Positions 7,703-15,472 of a DNA stretch of 19,422 bases are shown here, one piece after another; positions within the stretch are counted from its first letter, which is position 1, and every line of letters begins with the position of its first letter. The notes under the pieces are model-generated. The model had not been told where the DNA came from. It worked only from the letters and a program-made list of their open reading frames with translations, and did not search any database. A program made the translations under genes and the position numbers. The stretch comes from Bog-159 sp049520215 (GTDB lineage Bacteria; Acidobacteriota; Terriglobia; Bryobacterales; Bryobacteraceae). The stretch covers positions 1 through 19,422 of the forward strand of contig JBEKPZ010000284.1 in NCBI GenBank assembly GCA_049520215.1, written 5' to 3'.

Positions 7703-8811
7703 ACATTCGCCTCTCTTAAGGTGTAAACGGGATTGTAGCGCAGTGGGAGACTCATCGCGCGGTCCCAGGTCCGGTGCGCCGCCTCCACCGAGGGAACCAC
7801 GATGTTCACCGCCAGCCCCTGGTGCGGCAGCCGGGTCAGTACAAACTCCAGGTCGGCATCGGTCACGTCTCCCCAGATGAGCAGCGGCTTGCCGGCCAGG
7901 ATGGCGCGGTAGTGCGCTTCCAGCGCTTCCGCCCGCGGCCCGTCGTGATCGATGTGCAATTCGATCACGTCCGTTTTGGTGGCCATCAGTTGCCGGACCG
8001 GGATGAAGCGTGTCGGATGCAGGTGCATTGCAGTGCGCTCGAAGGCGCGCGCGATGTCGCAGTCCGCCGGATAAATGAACTTCTCATACAAGGAAGGCGA
8101 GAGCAGCGCGACTGCGTCCTCCTGGGTCCAAATCGCTTTGCCGGGGCACCAGAGGCTGAAGAGAAACGACCCCGTCCCGCCGTGGTAGAGAGGTAACCGC
8201 TCCAGCAGACAGCGGCCGAAAGCGATCCAGTAGCGCGTGAGCCCTTCCACGACGGTGTGCACCTCTTCCGGTTCATCGCACATCCGCAACACGAAGTTCT
8301 GCCCGCCATAAAGGGCAGCCAGCAGATCTGATACGCCGCGCATCAGCATGACGCCTACCGGGTAGCGTCCGGCGCTGCGCTCCGCCAGCGCGGGGACGAA
8401 TTCCAGCATTTTAGCCACCCAGGGATTCGTCTCCGAGAACTCCGGTACCACTGGGTTCTCAGCGAAGCCCAAGGGGGGCGCCGCGCGTGTGGAGCCGACG
8501 GCATGGTCCGCCACCACGCCGCAGCCGAGCGAAGCCTCCACCCAGGGTAAACCCCAGAACGGAGCGGCGGACCAAATCAGGTCGCCACCGGCCGCCGCAT
8601 GCAACTCAAAGAGATCGTCGGTTTCGTCGAGGTAGTCCTCAACCTGGATGTCTTCGGGATCGACAGCGCCGTTCGGAATCCGCCGGACGCCGTGGCGATA
8701 GCGGTGCAGAGGATAATAGGATCCCAGCGTGAAGCCGACGAGGGGCCGTTCATTCTGGCGTTGCAGCCAGCGGGTCAGCCGGTCGATGCGTTGCGAAAGC
8801 GGGATTTGCAT
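7663..8811 (-). CDS. Uroporphyrinogen decarboxylase (URO-D)-fold protein
   Basis: The product is 382 residues. The fold is suggested by blocks familiar from URO-D-like proteins: GVMLMRGVSDLLAALYGG in the middle, MCDEPEEVHTVVEGL, SPSLYEKFIYPADCDIARAF, then strands ending HLHPT, IELHIDHDG, LLIWGDV and LAVNIVVPS. It is not a haem-pathway HemE, since the usual N-terminal arginine-rich substrate loop is not seen. Family members in this context are often found with sugar oxidoreductases or corrinoid methyl transfer; the true substrate is unknown. The C-terminal approximately 15 residues run past the likely domain end and overlap the oxidoreductase start. Seven bases separate it from the bactofilin stop (8819), consistent with one operon running from 9409 to 6431. 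Confidence 0.75.
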   Translation of the reverse strand: MQIPLSQRIDRLTRWLQRQNERPLVGFTLGSYYPLHRYRHGVRRIPNGAVDPEDIQVEDYLDETDDLFELHAAAGGDLIWSAAPFWGLPWVEASLGCGVVADHAVGSTRAAPPLGFAENPVVPEFSETNPWVAKMLEFVPALAERSAGRYPVGVMLMRGVSDLLAALYGGQNFVLRMCDEPEEVHTVVEGLTRYWIAFGRCLLERLPLYHGGTGSFLFSLWCPGKAIWTQEDAVALLSPSLYEKFIYPADCDIARAFERTAMHLHPTRFIPVRQLMATKTDVIELHIDHDGPRAEALEAHYRAILAGKPLLIWGDVTDADLEFVLTRLPHQGLAVNIVVPSVEAAHRTWDRAMSLPLRYNPVYTLREANVWTVRMKSPEGRF

Positions 8812-8818
8812 AGCCGAG

Positions 8819-9409
8819 TCACGCGTGTTCGATCCTGCCCTTGAACGATGCGCCTTCTTCTATTTTGAGGGACGGAGTGCGAATGTTCCCGATCATTTTG
8901 GCGCCTGCCCGGAGAGCGAAGTTCTGCCGGGCGTCTACGTTTCCGTCGATCGTGCCCAAGGCGACCACCTCGGCCGCCAGCACGTCTCCGCGCATCCGGC
9001 CGGCCATCCCGATGGTCACCCGGTGTGCCGGAATCTCGATGTCGCCCTCGATCTCTCCTTCCACGACGATATTCTCCCGACTGGACAGCCGGCCCCGAAT
9101 CGTTACGGTTTGACCGATGAGAGTGCCATCGGCGGCGACGGGTTCGGCCGTCGCGATCTCCGTCCGAGGCGCCTCCGCCGTGCTCTGAACTGCCGGCTGG
9201 GCGGCTTGGCCGGTGTCGTAGAACTGCAACCGGCAAACGCGGCAGTGGTACAACTGCATGTCGGCGACGAAGAGCCGCCGCACCATATCGGAGGGCGTTT
9301 GATAGAGACGGTCGATATGATCGCGCTCGGTTCGCAGTTGCAGCCGTTCGCTTCCACAGCTCGGGCAGCGGATGCGGCGAGTCGAATTGACGATCGGTGA
9401 GGCGCCCAT
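8819..9409 (-). CDS. Bactofilin-domain protein with N-terminal zinc ribbon
   Basis: I chose ATG 9409 (196 residues); a GTG at 9445 would add 12 residues that look unstructured. Residues 12-60 carry two Cys pairs, CPSC (15-18) and CRVC (56-59), separated by a helix-like segment, which suggests a small zinc ribbon. A linker rich in Ala, Thr and Pro follows (about 66-94). Residues 95-196 are a bactofilin beta-helix with the typical repeating pattern: GQTVTIRGRL, ENIVVEGEIEGDI, ALGTIDGNV, MIGNIRTPSLKIEEGASFKG. Bactofilins polymerise into cytoskeletal filaments involved in shape, stalks or polysaccharide-machine placement. The zinc ribbon fused in front is less usual and may bind a partner or nucleic acid. 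First gene of the minus-strand cluster. Confidence 0.88.
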   Translation of the reverse strand: MGASPIVNSTRRIRCPSCGSERLQLRTERDHIDRLYQTPSDMVRRLFVADMQLYHCRVCRLQFYDTGQAAQPAVQSTAEAPRTEIATAEPVAADGTLIGQTVTIRGRLSSRENIVVEGEIEGDIEIPAHRVTIGMAGRMRGDVLAAEVVALGTIDGNVDARQNFALRAGAKMIGNIRTPSLKIEEGASFKGRIEHA

Positions 9410-9469
9410 GGAACGAAGATGGTATTTTACCGCCCCCGACCCCACCGAGCAATGCGCGCCAGATTCTTA

Positions 9470-9475
9470 TATACT
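9470..9475 (+). promoter_or_regulatory. Possible -10 box for the acyl-CoA dehydrogenase operon
   Basis: TATACT lies in an AT-rich patch (cttatatactc) 27 bases before the ATG at 9502, inside the 92-base divergent gap between the bactofilin gene and the dehydrogenase operon. I see no convincing -35 box 16-18 bases upstream. Confidence 0.25.
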
Positions 9476-9501
9476 CAATGGCTCGCCACCTGGAGCCCAC
9501 T

Positions 9502-10711
9502 ATGGACCTCAACCCCACCCCGCAAGAGCGGCAATTCCGCGACGAACTCCGCGCCTGGCTCGAAGCCCACGCGCCCCGCGATTGGGAAGCGCGCCAATCC
9601 GCACCCGACAGCAGAGAAGCCAGTATGGAAGCCCGCTTCGCCTTCCTCCGCGACTGGCAACGCCAGGTGTACGAGGGCGGTTGGGCCGGCCCCTCCTGGC
9701 CCAAGCAATACGGCGGCCGCGGCGCCACACTGATGGAGAAGGCCATCTTCACCGAAGAGATGGCGCGCATAGGAGCGCCTCCCCTGCCCGGCCGGCATTC
9801 TGGGCCTCGAACTGGTCGGTCCCACCCTAATCGCCTTCGGCAGCGAAGCCCAGAAGCAGCGCTATCTCGCCAAAATCCTCAGCGGCGAGGAGATCTGGTG
9901 CCAGGGCTTCTCCGAGCCCAACGCCGGCTCCGACCTAGCCGCTCTCCGCACGGAGGCCACCCGCGACGGCGATGACTTTGTTGTAACCGGCCAAAAGGTC
10001 TGGACCAGTTACGGTTGGGCCGCCGATTGGTGCGAGTTCGTGGTGCGCACCGACAGCGCCGCCGAAAAACATAAAGGCCTCACCGTGTTGCTGGTCGACA
10101 TGCGCAGTCCCGGCGTGGAAGTGCGTCCGCTGCGCCAGATGACCGGCGAAACGGAATTCAACGAGCTGTTCTTCGAAGAGGTGCGCGTGCCCGTCGCCAA
10201 CGTGGTGGGCCGCGTCAACGACGGTTGGAACGTGGCCCTCGGCACCCTGGCGCACGAGCGCGCGCTGTTGGGCGCCGGCCTGCAGATCACCTTCAAACGT
10301 CAGTTCGGGCGCCTCGTCGAACTGGCGCACCGCATCGAACGGCACGGGCGGCCCGCCGCCGAAGACCCAGTCATCCGCCAGAAGCTGGCGCAGTGCTATG
10401 CCGAAATCGAAATCATGCGCCTCAACCAGATGCGCGCCATCAGCCGCGTGATGGAAACCGGCAAGCCCGGTCCGGAAGGTTCCATCCAGAAGATCTTCTG
10501 GAGCGAGCTGAATCAGCGCTTCCAGCAAATCGCCATGGAGTTGCTCGGCCCATTCGGCCAACTGACGCGCGGCTCCGAATTCGCCTTCGACGACGGCCAG
10601 TGGGCCTACACCTGGCTGCGCGCGCGCGGCAACACCATCGAAGCCGGCACCTCCGAGATCCAGCGCAACATCGTGGGCCACTTCGTCCTGGGACTGCCCA
10701 AGAGCTACTGA
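9502..10711 (+). pseudogene. Acyl-CoA dehydrogenase, broken by a one-base frameshift
   Basis: Frame 1 from ATG 9502 reads a normal acyl-CoA dehydrogenase N-terminus (ERQFRDELRAWLEAHAP, GWAGPSWPKQYGG, FTEEMARIGAPPLP), then turns to nonsense after 9789 and stops at 9975. From 9791 the frame one base later continues the family without a gap: AGILGLELVGPTLIAFGSE, WCQGFSEPNAGSDLAALRT, VTGQKVWTSYG, then the C-terminal helices and IEAGTSEIQRN, to a stop at 10711. Removing one G in the GG at 9790-9791 restores 402 residues, a standard length. The usual catalytic glutamate position in the final motif appears to be Ala (IEAGT rather than a YEGT type), as seen in subunits of heteromeric steroid-type dehydrogenases. 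A GGAG at 9492-9495 supports the start. It is a real mutation or a sequencing error. Confidence 0.88.
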
Positions 10712-10721
10712 GGAGACCGAA

Positions 10722-11849
10722 ATGCAATTCGGACTAACCGAGACCCAACAGGTATTGAAGAATTCGGCGCGCGAGTTTTTCTCGGCCGTTTGCCCCATCG
10801 CCGAAGTGCGCCGGCTGATGGAAACCGACACCGCCTACGACGCGGCGTTGTGGCAGAACATGGCGCACCAGGGCTGGACCGGTATTATTTTCGAGGAAGA
10901 GTACGGCGGTCTGGGCCTTGGCTTGGTCGAGATGGCGGTGGCGCTCGAAGAAATGGGCCGCGCCCTGCTGCCTGGGCCGTATCTTCCCACGGTGCTGATG
11001 GCCGGCGTGGCCATCGACGCGGCCGGCAATCCCGCCCAGAAACGGAAATATCTTTCGCGCATCTCGATGGGCGAGGCGCGCGCGACCCTCGCCCTGCTGG
11101 AAGCCGATGCCCGTTGGGATCCCGGCGCCGTGCAACTCGACGCGCATCCCACCCTGGAGGGCTTCGCGCTGAATGGCCGCAAGTTGTTCGTCCCGGATGC
11201 CGCCACCGCGGACTTCCTGGTCTGCGCGGCCCGCCGCGGCCCGGATCTGGGCCTCTTCATCGTGCCGCATGACGCGCCCGGCCTGACCATCTCCCCGCTC
11301 CCGGCCATGGACGAAACGCGCAAACTCTACCAGGTCGCGTTTGAAGATGTCGCGGTCGCCGAAGACGACTTCCTGGCCATCGGCGATTCCGCCCGCGACG
11401 CTCTGGAGCGCGCGCTGGCCGTCGCCACGGTGGCGCTCGCCGCGAAGATGGTGGGCGGCATGCAGCGCGTCATGGAGATCGCGGTGGAGTACGCCAAGAC
11501 CCGCAAGCAATTCGGCAAGCCTATCGGACAGTTCCAGGCGGTGCAGCATCTCTGCGCCGACATGCTGCTGCTCACTGAAAGCTCGCGCTCGGCGGCATAC
11601 TACGCGGCGTGGGCTTTGCAGGAGCGCGCGCCCGAAGCCGGCGTGGCAGTCTCCATCGCCAAGGCTTACGCAAGCGATGCTTATCGCGAAGTGGGCAACC
11701 GCGCCATACAAGTGCAGGGCGGCATGGGCTTCACCTGGGAGAACAACGTTCATCTATACTACAAGCGGGCCAAGGCGTCGGAGCTGATGTTCGGCGACGC
11801 GGCTTATCATCGCGAGCGCATCGCTCATTTGGTTATCGACAAGTTATGA
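10722..11849 (+). CDS. Acyl-CoA dehydrogenase, second subunit-like gene
   Basis: The 375-residue FAD flavoprotein oxidises acyl-CoA to the enoyl-CoA. Family blocks: WTGIIFEEEYGGLGLGLVE (52-70), a central beta domain (about 120-215), ARKQFGKPIGQFQAVQH-type segment with TRKQFGKPI (260-268), and QGGMGFTWENNVHLYYKRAK (332-351). Glu340 in GFTWEN lies where related heteromeric enzymes carry a catalytic base. Two unlike dehydrogenase genes side by side match the alpha2-beta2 arrangement known for mycobacterial steroid side-chain dehydrogenases; that parallel is inference. A strong AGGAG (10711-10715) precedes ATG 10722, 10 bases after the first dehydrogenase. Its TGA overlaps the next ATG (ATGA), indicating coupling. 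Confidence 0.93.
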   Translation: MQFGLTETQQVLKNSAREFFSAVCPIAEVRRLMETDTAYDAALWQNMAHQGWTGIIFEEEYGGLGLGLVEMAVALEEMGRALLPGPYLPTVLMAGVAIDAAGNPAQKRKYLSRISMGEARATLALLEADARWDPGAVQLDAHPTLEGFALNGRKLFVPDAATADFLVCAARRGPDLGLFIVPHDAPGLTISPLPAMDETRKLYQVAFEDVAVAEDDFLAIGDSARDALERALAVATVALAAKMVGGMQRVMEIAVEYAKTRKQFGKPIGQFQAVQHLCADMLLLTESSRSAAYYAAWALQERAPEAGVAVSIAKAYASDAYREVGNRAIQVQGGMGFTWENNVHLYYKRAKASELMFGDAAYHRERIAHLVIDKL

Positions 11850-12622
11850 CCTCACTCAAACAACTATTCGATCTCTCCGGCCACGTGGCCCTGGTCACGG
11901 GAGGCTCGCGCGGCCTCGGCGAGGAAATCGCCGAAGGACTCGCTGAAGCCGGCGCATCCCTGATGCTGCTGGCGCGCCGCGAGCAGTGGCTGGCTCCAAC
12001 GGTGGATGCCATGAAGCAGCGCGGATTCCGCTGCGAGGGCGCGCTCTGCGATGTCTCGAAGGCCGCCGAAATCGACGCCGTGGTGAAGCAAACTCTCGCC
12101 ACTTACGGCCAGATCGATATCCTGGTCAATAACGCCGGCGTCACCTGGGGCGCGCCCGCCGAGACCATGCCCTTCGACAAGTGGCAGCAGGTGCTGGACG
12201 TGAATCTCACCGGCGCGTTCCTTTTCTCGCAGGCTTGCGGACGCGAGATGATCAAGCGCAAATACGGGCGCATTATAAATGTTGCCTCGATTGCCGGTTT
12301 GAAGAGTTCCATGCCGCAGGGCATTCACTACGCCGGATACGCGTCGTCCAAAGCCGGGCTGCTGGGCCTGACGCGCGAACTGGCCGCCCAGTGGGCGCCC
12401 CACAACATTCGCGTGAACGCTATCGCGCCGGGCTTCTTCCCCTCGCGCATGACCGAGAAGGTGCTGGCAGCCGCCCAGCCCTACATCGAGTCCGGCATCC
12501 CGATGGCGCGCGTGGGCCGTCCGGGCGAACTGAAAGGCGTCGCCGTATTTCTGGCTGCCCCCGCTTCGGATTACATCACCGGGCAGACCATCATCGTCGA
12601 TGGCGGGGCGACGATTGTGTGA
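11846..12622 (+). CDS. Short-chain dehydrogenase/reductase (classical SDR)
   Basis: The start is ATG 11846, overlapping the dehydrogenase stop as ATGA; the longer open frame upstream (from 11609) merely runs antiframe through the dehydrogenase. The 258-residue protein has the cofactor motif TGGSRGLG (18-25), CDV (68-70), NNAG (95-98), catalytic Ser148 in NVASIAG, the active pair Tyr165-Lys169 in YASSK, and the PG segment IAPGFFPSRMT. The C-terminus DYITGQTIIVDGGATIV is typical. An arginine after the second glycine of the cofactor motif hints at NADP(H), weakly. In this operon it probably oxidises a 3-hydroxyacyl-CoA or related alcohol made after the acyl-CoA dehydrogenase step. No enoyl-CoA hydratase or thiolase is in the window. 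Confidence 0.95.
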   Translation: MTSLKQLFDLSGHVALVTGGSRGLGEEIAEGLAEAGASLMLLARREQWLAPTVDAMKQRGFRCEGALCDVSKAAEIDAVVKQTLATYGQIDILVNNAGVTWGAPAETMPFDKWQQVLDVNLTGAFLFSQACGREMIKRKYGRIINVASIAGLKSSMPQGIHYAGYASSKAGLLGLTRELAAQWAPHNIRVNAIAPGFFPSRMTEKVLAAAQPYIESGIPMARVGRPGELKGVAVFLAAPASDYITGQTIIVDGGATIV

Positions 12623-12640
12623 GCGCGCTACCATAAATTC

Positions 12641-14173
12641 ATGGCGGTTCAAGTTACCAGCAACAATCTTCCTGATCCGGCGGTCCGTGCCGCCGTGCAA
12701 GAGGCCGTTCTGGGGGCCATGGGTACGCCTGGCGGCGATTGGGTAGTGGAGATTCACGAAACCAAGGACTCCCCGGCATGGCATGTAACAATCCTTGGAC
12801 CACATTTTCAGTCGACCCAAGGGTTCTCTGGCAACGAGGAGCAGAATCCTCTGGATGGCTACGCGTTCATCAGGCAGGCCATTTCAAACATCTTTTCGCG
12901 TGACATCTACGTGGAGTCCCTCCGGCTGAAGGATTTTCGCTGTTTCGAACATCTCGAATTGCACCTTGACCGACAGTCGAGCCTGGGGGGACGCTGGACC
13001 TGTATTGCTGGAATCAACGGAGCTGGGAAGTCGAGCGTTTTGCAAGCACTTGGTCTGGCACTGCTGGGGTATCCGCTAGCGCTTGAACTTGGCGGCGGCA
13101 GACTGCAGCGCATGCGCCGACTCGTGGATCTGTTCAACCGCAAGCGCGCCGAGGTTGAAGTCGTACTAAAAGGACCGGAGCCCTATCGATTAATCCCATT
13201 GCAGTTGGAAATCGATGACGGACGAATCGCGGCGCCGGAGCCGCCATTCCCTTCGCCAGCGCGCCTTCCCTCCTGGGAGCGAGTCCGGAGCCTCAAGGTC
13301 GGCACCGCCAGAGACTTCCCGCCATCGCACCCTGCCTCTTGGGACCGAGTCAGGCAGCTTGTGATCGCCGGCTATGGCGCGACTCGCAATCTCTCACCTC
13401 GTGTCGATTCCGGCAGTGAGAACCTCAGTCCTGATGCCCGGCACCTGATCACCTTGTTCGATCCCCTCAGCCAACTGGCCGGTGCTGAGGTGCTGCTAGG
13501 AAGACAATCGGCGAGCGGGCCCTTTGCGGAACTCTTCCGGAACGTCGTTCGGCAGGTCTTGGGACCCGACCTGCAGATTGCGGAGCGCGTCCCTGAGATT
13601 CACTTCAGCGTCGCAGACAGGGACCTTGTCGAGGCTATCGATCTGCCGGACGGTTTTCGTTCGGCTGCTGCCTGGATTGCAGATCTGTGCGCATTCTGGT
13701 GCGAGAAAGCGCCCGACCGGGCTGAGAGCGCCAACCCTGCCGACATCCAAGCGATCGTGCTAATTGACGAGATCGACCTTCATTTACACCCGAGCTTGCA
13801 GCGTGCTTTGGTCCCACGGCTCCGGAAAGCGCTTCCTAAGGTGCAATTCATCGTCACAACACACTCTCCCTTGGTGCTCGCCAACTTCGACGCGAACGAA
13901 ATCATAGCGCTCGACCGGGATCGCGACGGAAACATCCGCGAGCTTGACCGGCAGATCCTCGGCTTCACGTCGGACCAGATTTACGAGTGGCTAATGGGAA
14001 CACGGCCAATGGGGGCGGCCATGGAGGAGGAGATCCGAAAGTCGGACAACGGCGTCGGGAGGAATGACGCAGACCTGTCCCGGCTGATGCGTGTCTCGCC
14101 CACCACGAACGAAGAAGCGGCCGGGAAAGAAGTGGCGGAATTCAAGGAGATCCTAAAGACTCTGAAGCGCTGA
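12641..14173 (+). CDS. ptuA: PtuA-like ABC-type ATPase of a Septu anti-phage system
   Basis: The 510-residue protein is an SMC/RecF-like ATPase. It has Walker A GINGAGKSS (124-132, Lys130), YGATRN (245-250), a weak signature-like LPDGFRS (335-341), Walker B IVLIDEIDLHLHP (372-384, Asp376-Glu377) and a switch histidine TTHSP (406-410). No TOPRIM domain follows, so it is not an OLD nuclease. Residues 1-87 precede the first ATPase strand (YVESLRLKDFRCFEHLEL) and form a separate small alpha/beta segment (DWVVEIHE, WHVTILGP, FIRQAI) that I do not recognise. Together with the HNH gene one base downstream this is the Septu layout, in which the ATPase controls a nuclease that attacks phage or host nucleic acid. 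It begins 18 bases after the SDR stop; no clear Shine-Dalgarno is visible. Codon choice looks less GC-biased than its neighbours, by eye. Confidence 0.85.
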   Translation: MAVQVTSNNLPDPAVRAAVQEAVLGAMGTPGGDWVVEIHETKDSPAWHVTILGPHFQSTQGFSGNEEQNPLDGYAFIRQAISNIFSRDIYVESLRLKDFRCFEHLELHLDRQSSLGGRWTCIAGINGAGKSSVLQALGLALLGYPLALELGGGRLQRMRRLVDLFNRKRAEVEVVLKGPEPYRLIPLQLEIDDGRIAAPEPPFPSPARLPSWERVRSLKVGTARDFPPSHPASWDRVRQLVIAGYGATRNLSPRVDSGSENLSPDARHLITLFDPLSQLAGAEVLLGRQSASGPFAELFRNVVRQVLGPDLQIAERVPEIHFSVADRDLVEAIDLPDGFRSAAAWIADLCAFWCEKAPDRAESANPADIQAIVLIDEIDLHLHPSLQRALVPRLRKALPKVQFIVTTHSPLVLANFDANEIIALDRDRDGNIRELDRQILGFTSDQIYEWLMGTRPMGAAMEEEIRKSDNGVGRNDADLSRLMRVSPTTNEEAAGKEVAEFKEILKTLKR

Positions 14174-14174
14174 C

Positions 14175-15164
14175 ATGCGACGGCTGCGACGACCGCGATA
14201 CACCGTTCCCACGATGGCCGACAGCGGGCCCGCTGGTCGCAGACGCATAAACGACCGGCTAGAGTATGCACGGACCGCGACCGTCCCGACCTCGTTCCCC
14301 CCACATTGGACAAAGCCCGACGTCAAGGGTTTGTTGCATGCCATGCAAGGCAAGGTCTGCGCCTACTGCGGAGTCGCCCTTCGTGGACTGGAGGTCGATC
14401 ACTTTCGCCCCAAGGGTACCGTTGGGAACGATAAGGCGCACGGTGGCTATTGGTGGTTGGCCTATGAACTCTCGAACTACTTCCTTGGGTGCACGGTCTG
14501 CAATGGCACCAGAAAGAGGAACAGTTTCCCTCTCATCGCAGGTGCAACCCGGTGCACCTACGATACGCGGAACACGCTCGCGCTGGAGGGGCGCGTACTG
14601 TTGGATCCGGCAGAAGATGCTGTAGAGGAGTGGCTGACGATCGATTGGGATACCGCTACCGCCAAGTTGATGCCCAATCCGGCCCTCGGCGAGGGCGAAC
14701 GCTCGCGGGCGCAATACATCATCGACCTCTTGGGCCTGAACATCGATCCCGAAGTGCGAAGCCAGCGGTCCAAGGCCTATGAAGAGGCAGCCCAAGCCGC
14801 CATCGAGCAGCGCTGGGACGACCTTCGGCAAAGTGCAATGCGACATCGCCCGCATAGCCTTGCCGCCAGAACCATACTGCAAAGAGTTGCGCCCGAGCGC
14901 CTACCAAGCGCCGAGGAGGAGATGGGCGACTTGGCAGATCTCATTTGGAGCGACCTTCGGATGCTGGTGTCCGGAAGCCAGGACCTGAGAGCGAGGCGGC
15001 CGCCGAGTCCCTTCGACGAACGGCAACTCCAGGCCCTGTGTTGGGCGTTAGTTGTACTGCAAAGTGACGCTGTAGCCGTTACCGAGCACCTCGCGGACCT
15101 GCTGGAACGGGAACCGGCGGACATCAGGGTAGGAATCGTCACGCTGTTCCGTGACTTACGGTGA
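14175..15164 (+). CDS. ptuB: PtuB-like HNH endonuclease of a Septu anti-phage system
   Basis: The start is one base after the ATPase stop. The N-terminus RRPRYTVPTM fits the opening of PtuB-like proteins, so I keep ATG 14175; ATG 14214 is the alternative. The HNH fold is clear: zinc pair CAYC (62-65), VDHFRPKG (74-81) with His76, YWWLAYELSN (92-101) with Asn101, and the second zinc pair CTVCN (106-110) with Asn110, then RKRNSFPL. These spacings match PtuB and retron-associated HNH effectors. Residues from about 130 onward are an extended, mainly helical C-terminal region of about 200 residues of unknown role (LLDPAEDAVEEWL, YIIDLLGLN, TILQRV). Expected to cut DNA or RNA when released or triggered by the ATPase. 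The TGA at 15162-15164 overlaps a GTG at 15161. Confidence 0.85.
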   Translation: MRRLRRPRYTVPTMADSGPAGRRRINDRLEYARTATVPTSFPPHWTKPDVKGLLHAMQGKVCAYCGVALRGLEVDHFRPKGTVGNDKAHGGYWWLAYELSNYFLGCTVCNGTRKRNSFPLIAGATRCTYDTRNTLALEGRVLLDPAEDAVEEWLTIDWDTATAKLMPNPALGEGERSRAQYIIDLLGLNIDPEVRSQRSKAYEEAAQAAIEQRWDDLRQSAMRHRPHSLAARTILQRVAPERLPSAEEEMGDLADLIWSDLRMLVSGSQDLRARRPPSPFDERQLQALCWALVVLQSDAVAVTEHLADLLEREPADIRVGIVTLFRDLR

Positions 15165-15186
15165 GTGCTCGGTTTACAGAAATCCC

Positions 15187-15193
15187 GTACAAT
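15187..15193 (+). promoter_or_regulatory. Possible -10 box and YefM-like operator core before the antitoxin
   Basis: CGTACAAT contains TACAAT (15188-15193), a fair -10 element, and resembles the TGTACA core that YefM antitoxins are known to bind when repressing their own operon. No good -35 lies at the right distance: TTTACA at 15173-15178 is only nine bases upstream. Only one copy of the core is visible, so this is weak. Confidence 0.3.
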
Positions 15194-15208
15194 CAAACAG
15201 GGCGCCAC

Positions 15209-15472
15209 ATGGCAACGGAAACCAGCTATACCAGCCTTCGCGTCAATCTCGCGAGTGTTTTGGATCGAGTGTTCGAAGACCGGGAAATCGTGATTGTGCG
15301 CCGGAAGGGGGCGAAGGATGTGGCTCTGGTCCCTGCTAGCGAACTCGCCGGTTTGCTGGAGACGGCCCACCTGCTGCGCTCTCCAAGGAACGCCACGCGA
15401 TTGCTGACCGCCCTGCGGCGCGCAGAACTAGCCGCCAGCCAGTCTTTCATTCGAAATTCCGCGAAGAGTTGA
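15209..15472 (+). CDS. yefM: YefM/Phd-family antitoxin, partner toxin decayed
   Basis: I start at ATG 15209, with AGGG at 15199-15202; a GTG at 15161 would add 16 residues unlike the family. The 87-residue protein has the N-terminal DNA-binding fold (TSYTSLRVNLASVLDRV, 5-21; EIVIVRRKG; VALVPASEL) and the YefM dimer/toxin-side segment ETAHLLRSPRNATRLL (51-66), which lines up closely with E. coli ETAYLLRSPANARRLM. After about residue 72 the sequence (AELAASQSFIRNSAKS) no longer looks like the acidic toxin-wrapping tail; the same bases in another frame read the start of a YoeB toxin. So the C-terminus seems to be a deletion junction. DNA binding may survive, toxin binding probably not. Confidence 0.85.
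   Translation: MATETSYTSLRVNLASVLDRVFEDREIVIVRRKGAKDVALVPASELAGLLETAHLLRSPRNATRLLTALRRAELAASQSFIRNSAKS

Noticed and set aside
6665..7726. A 353-residue plus-strand open frame over the oxidoreductase
   Set aside because: Same cause: complement of a clear Gfo/Idh/MocA gene with no domain of its own.
7663..8811. URO-D-like gene as haem-pathway hemE
   Set aside because: Sequence blocks fit distant URO-D-fold proteins; the HemE N-terminal substrate loop is missing and no haem genes are near.
10734..11753. A 339-residue open frame antisense to the second acyl-CoA dehydrogenase
   Set aside because: His/Arg/Gly-rich composition, no motifs, fully overlapped by a confident gene.
12641..14173. ATPase as an OLD-family nuclease or Gabija GajA
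   Set aside because: No TOPRIM domain follows the ATPase, and the partner is an HNH nuclease, not a UvrD-like helicase.
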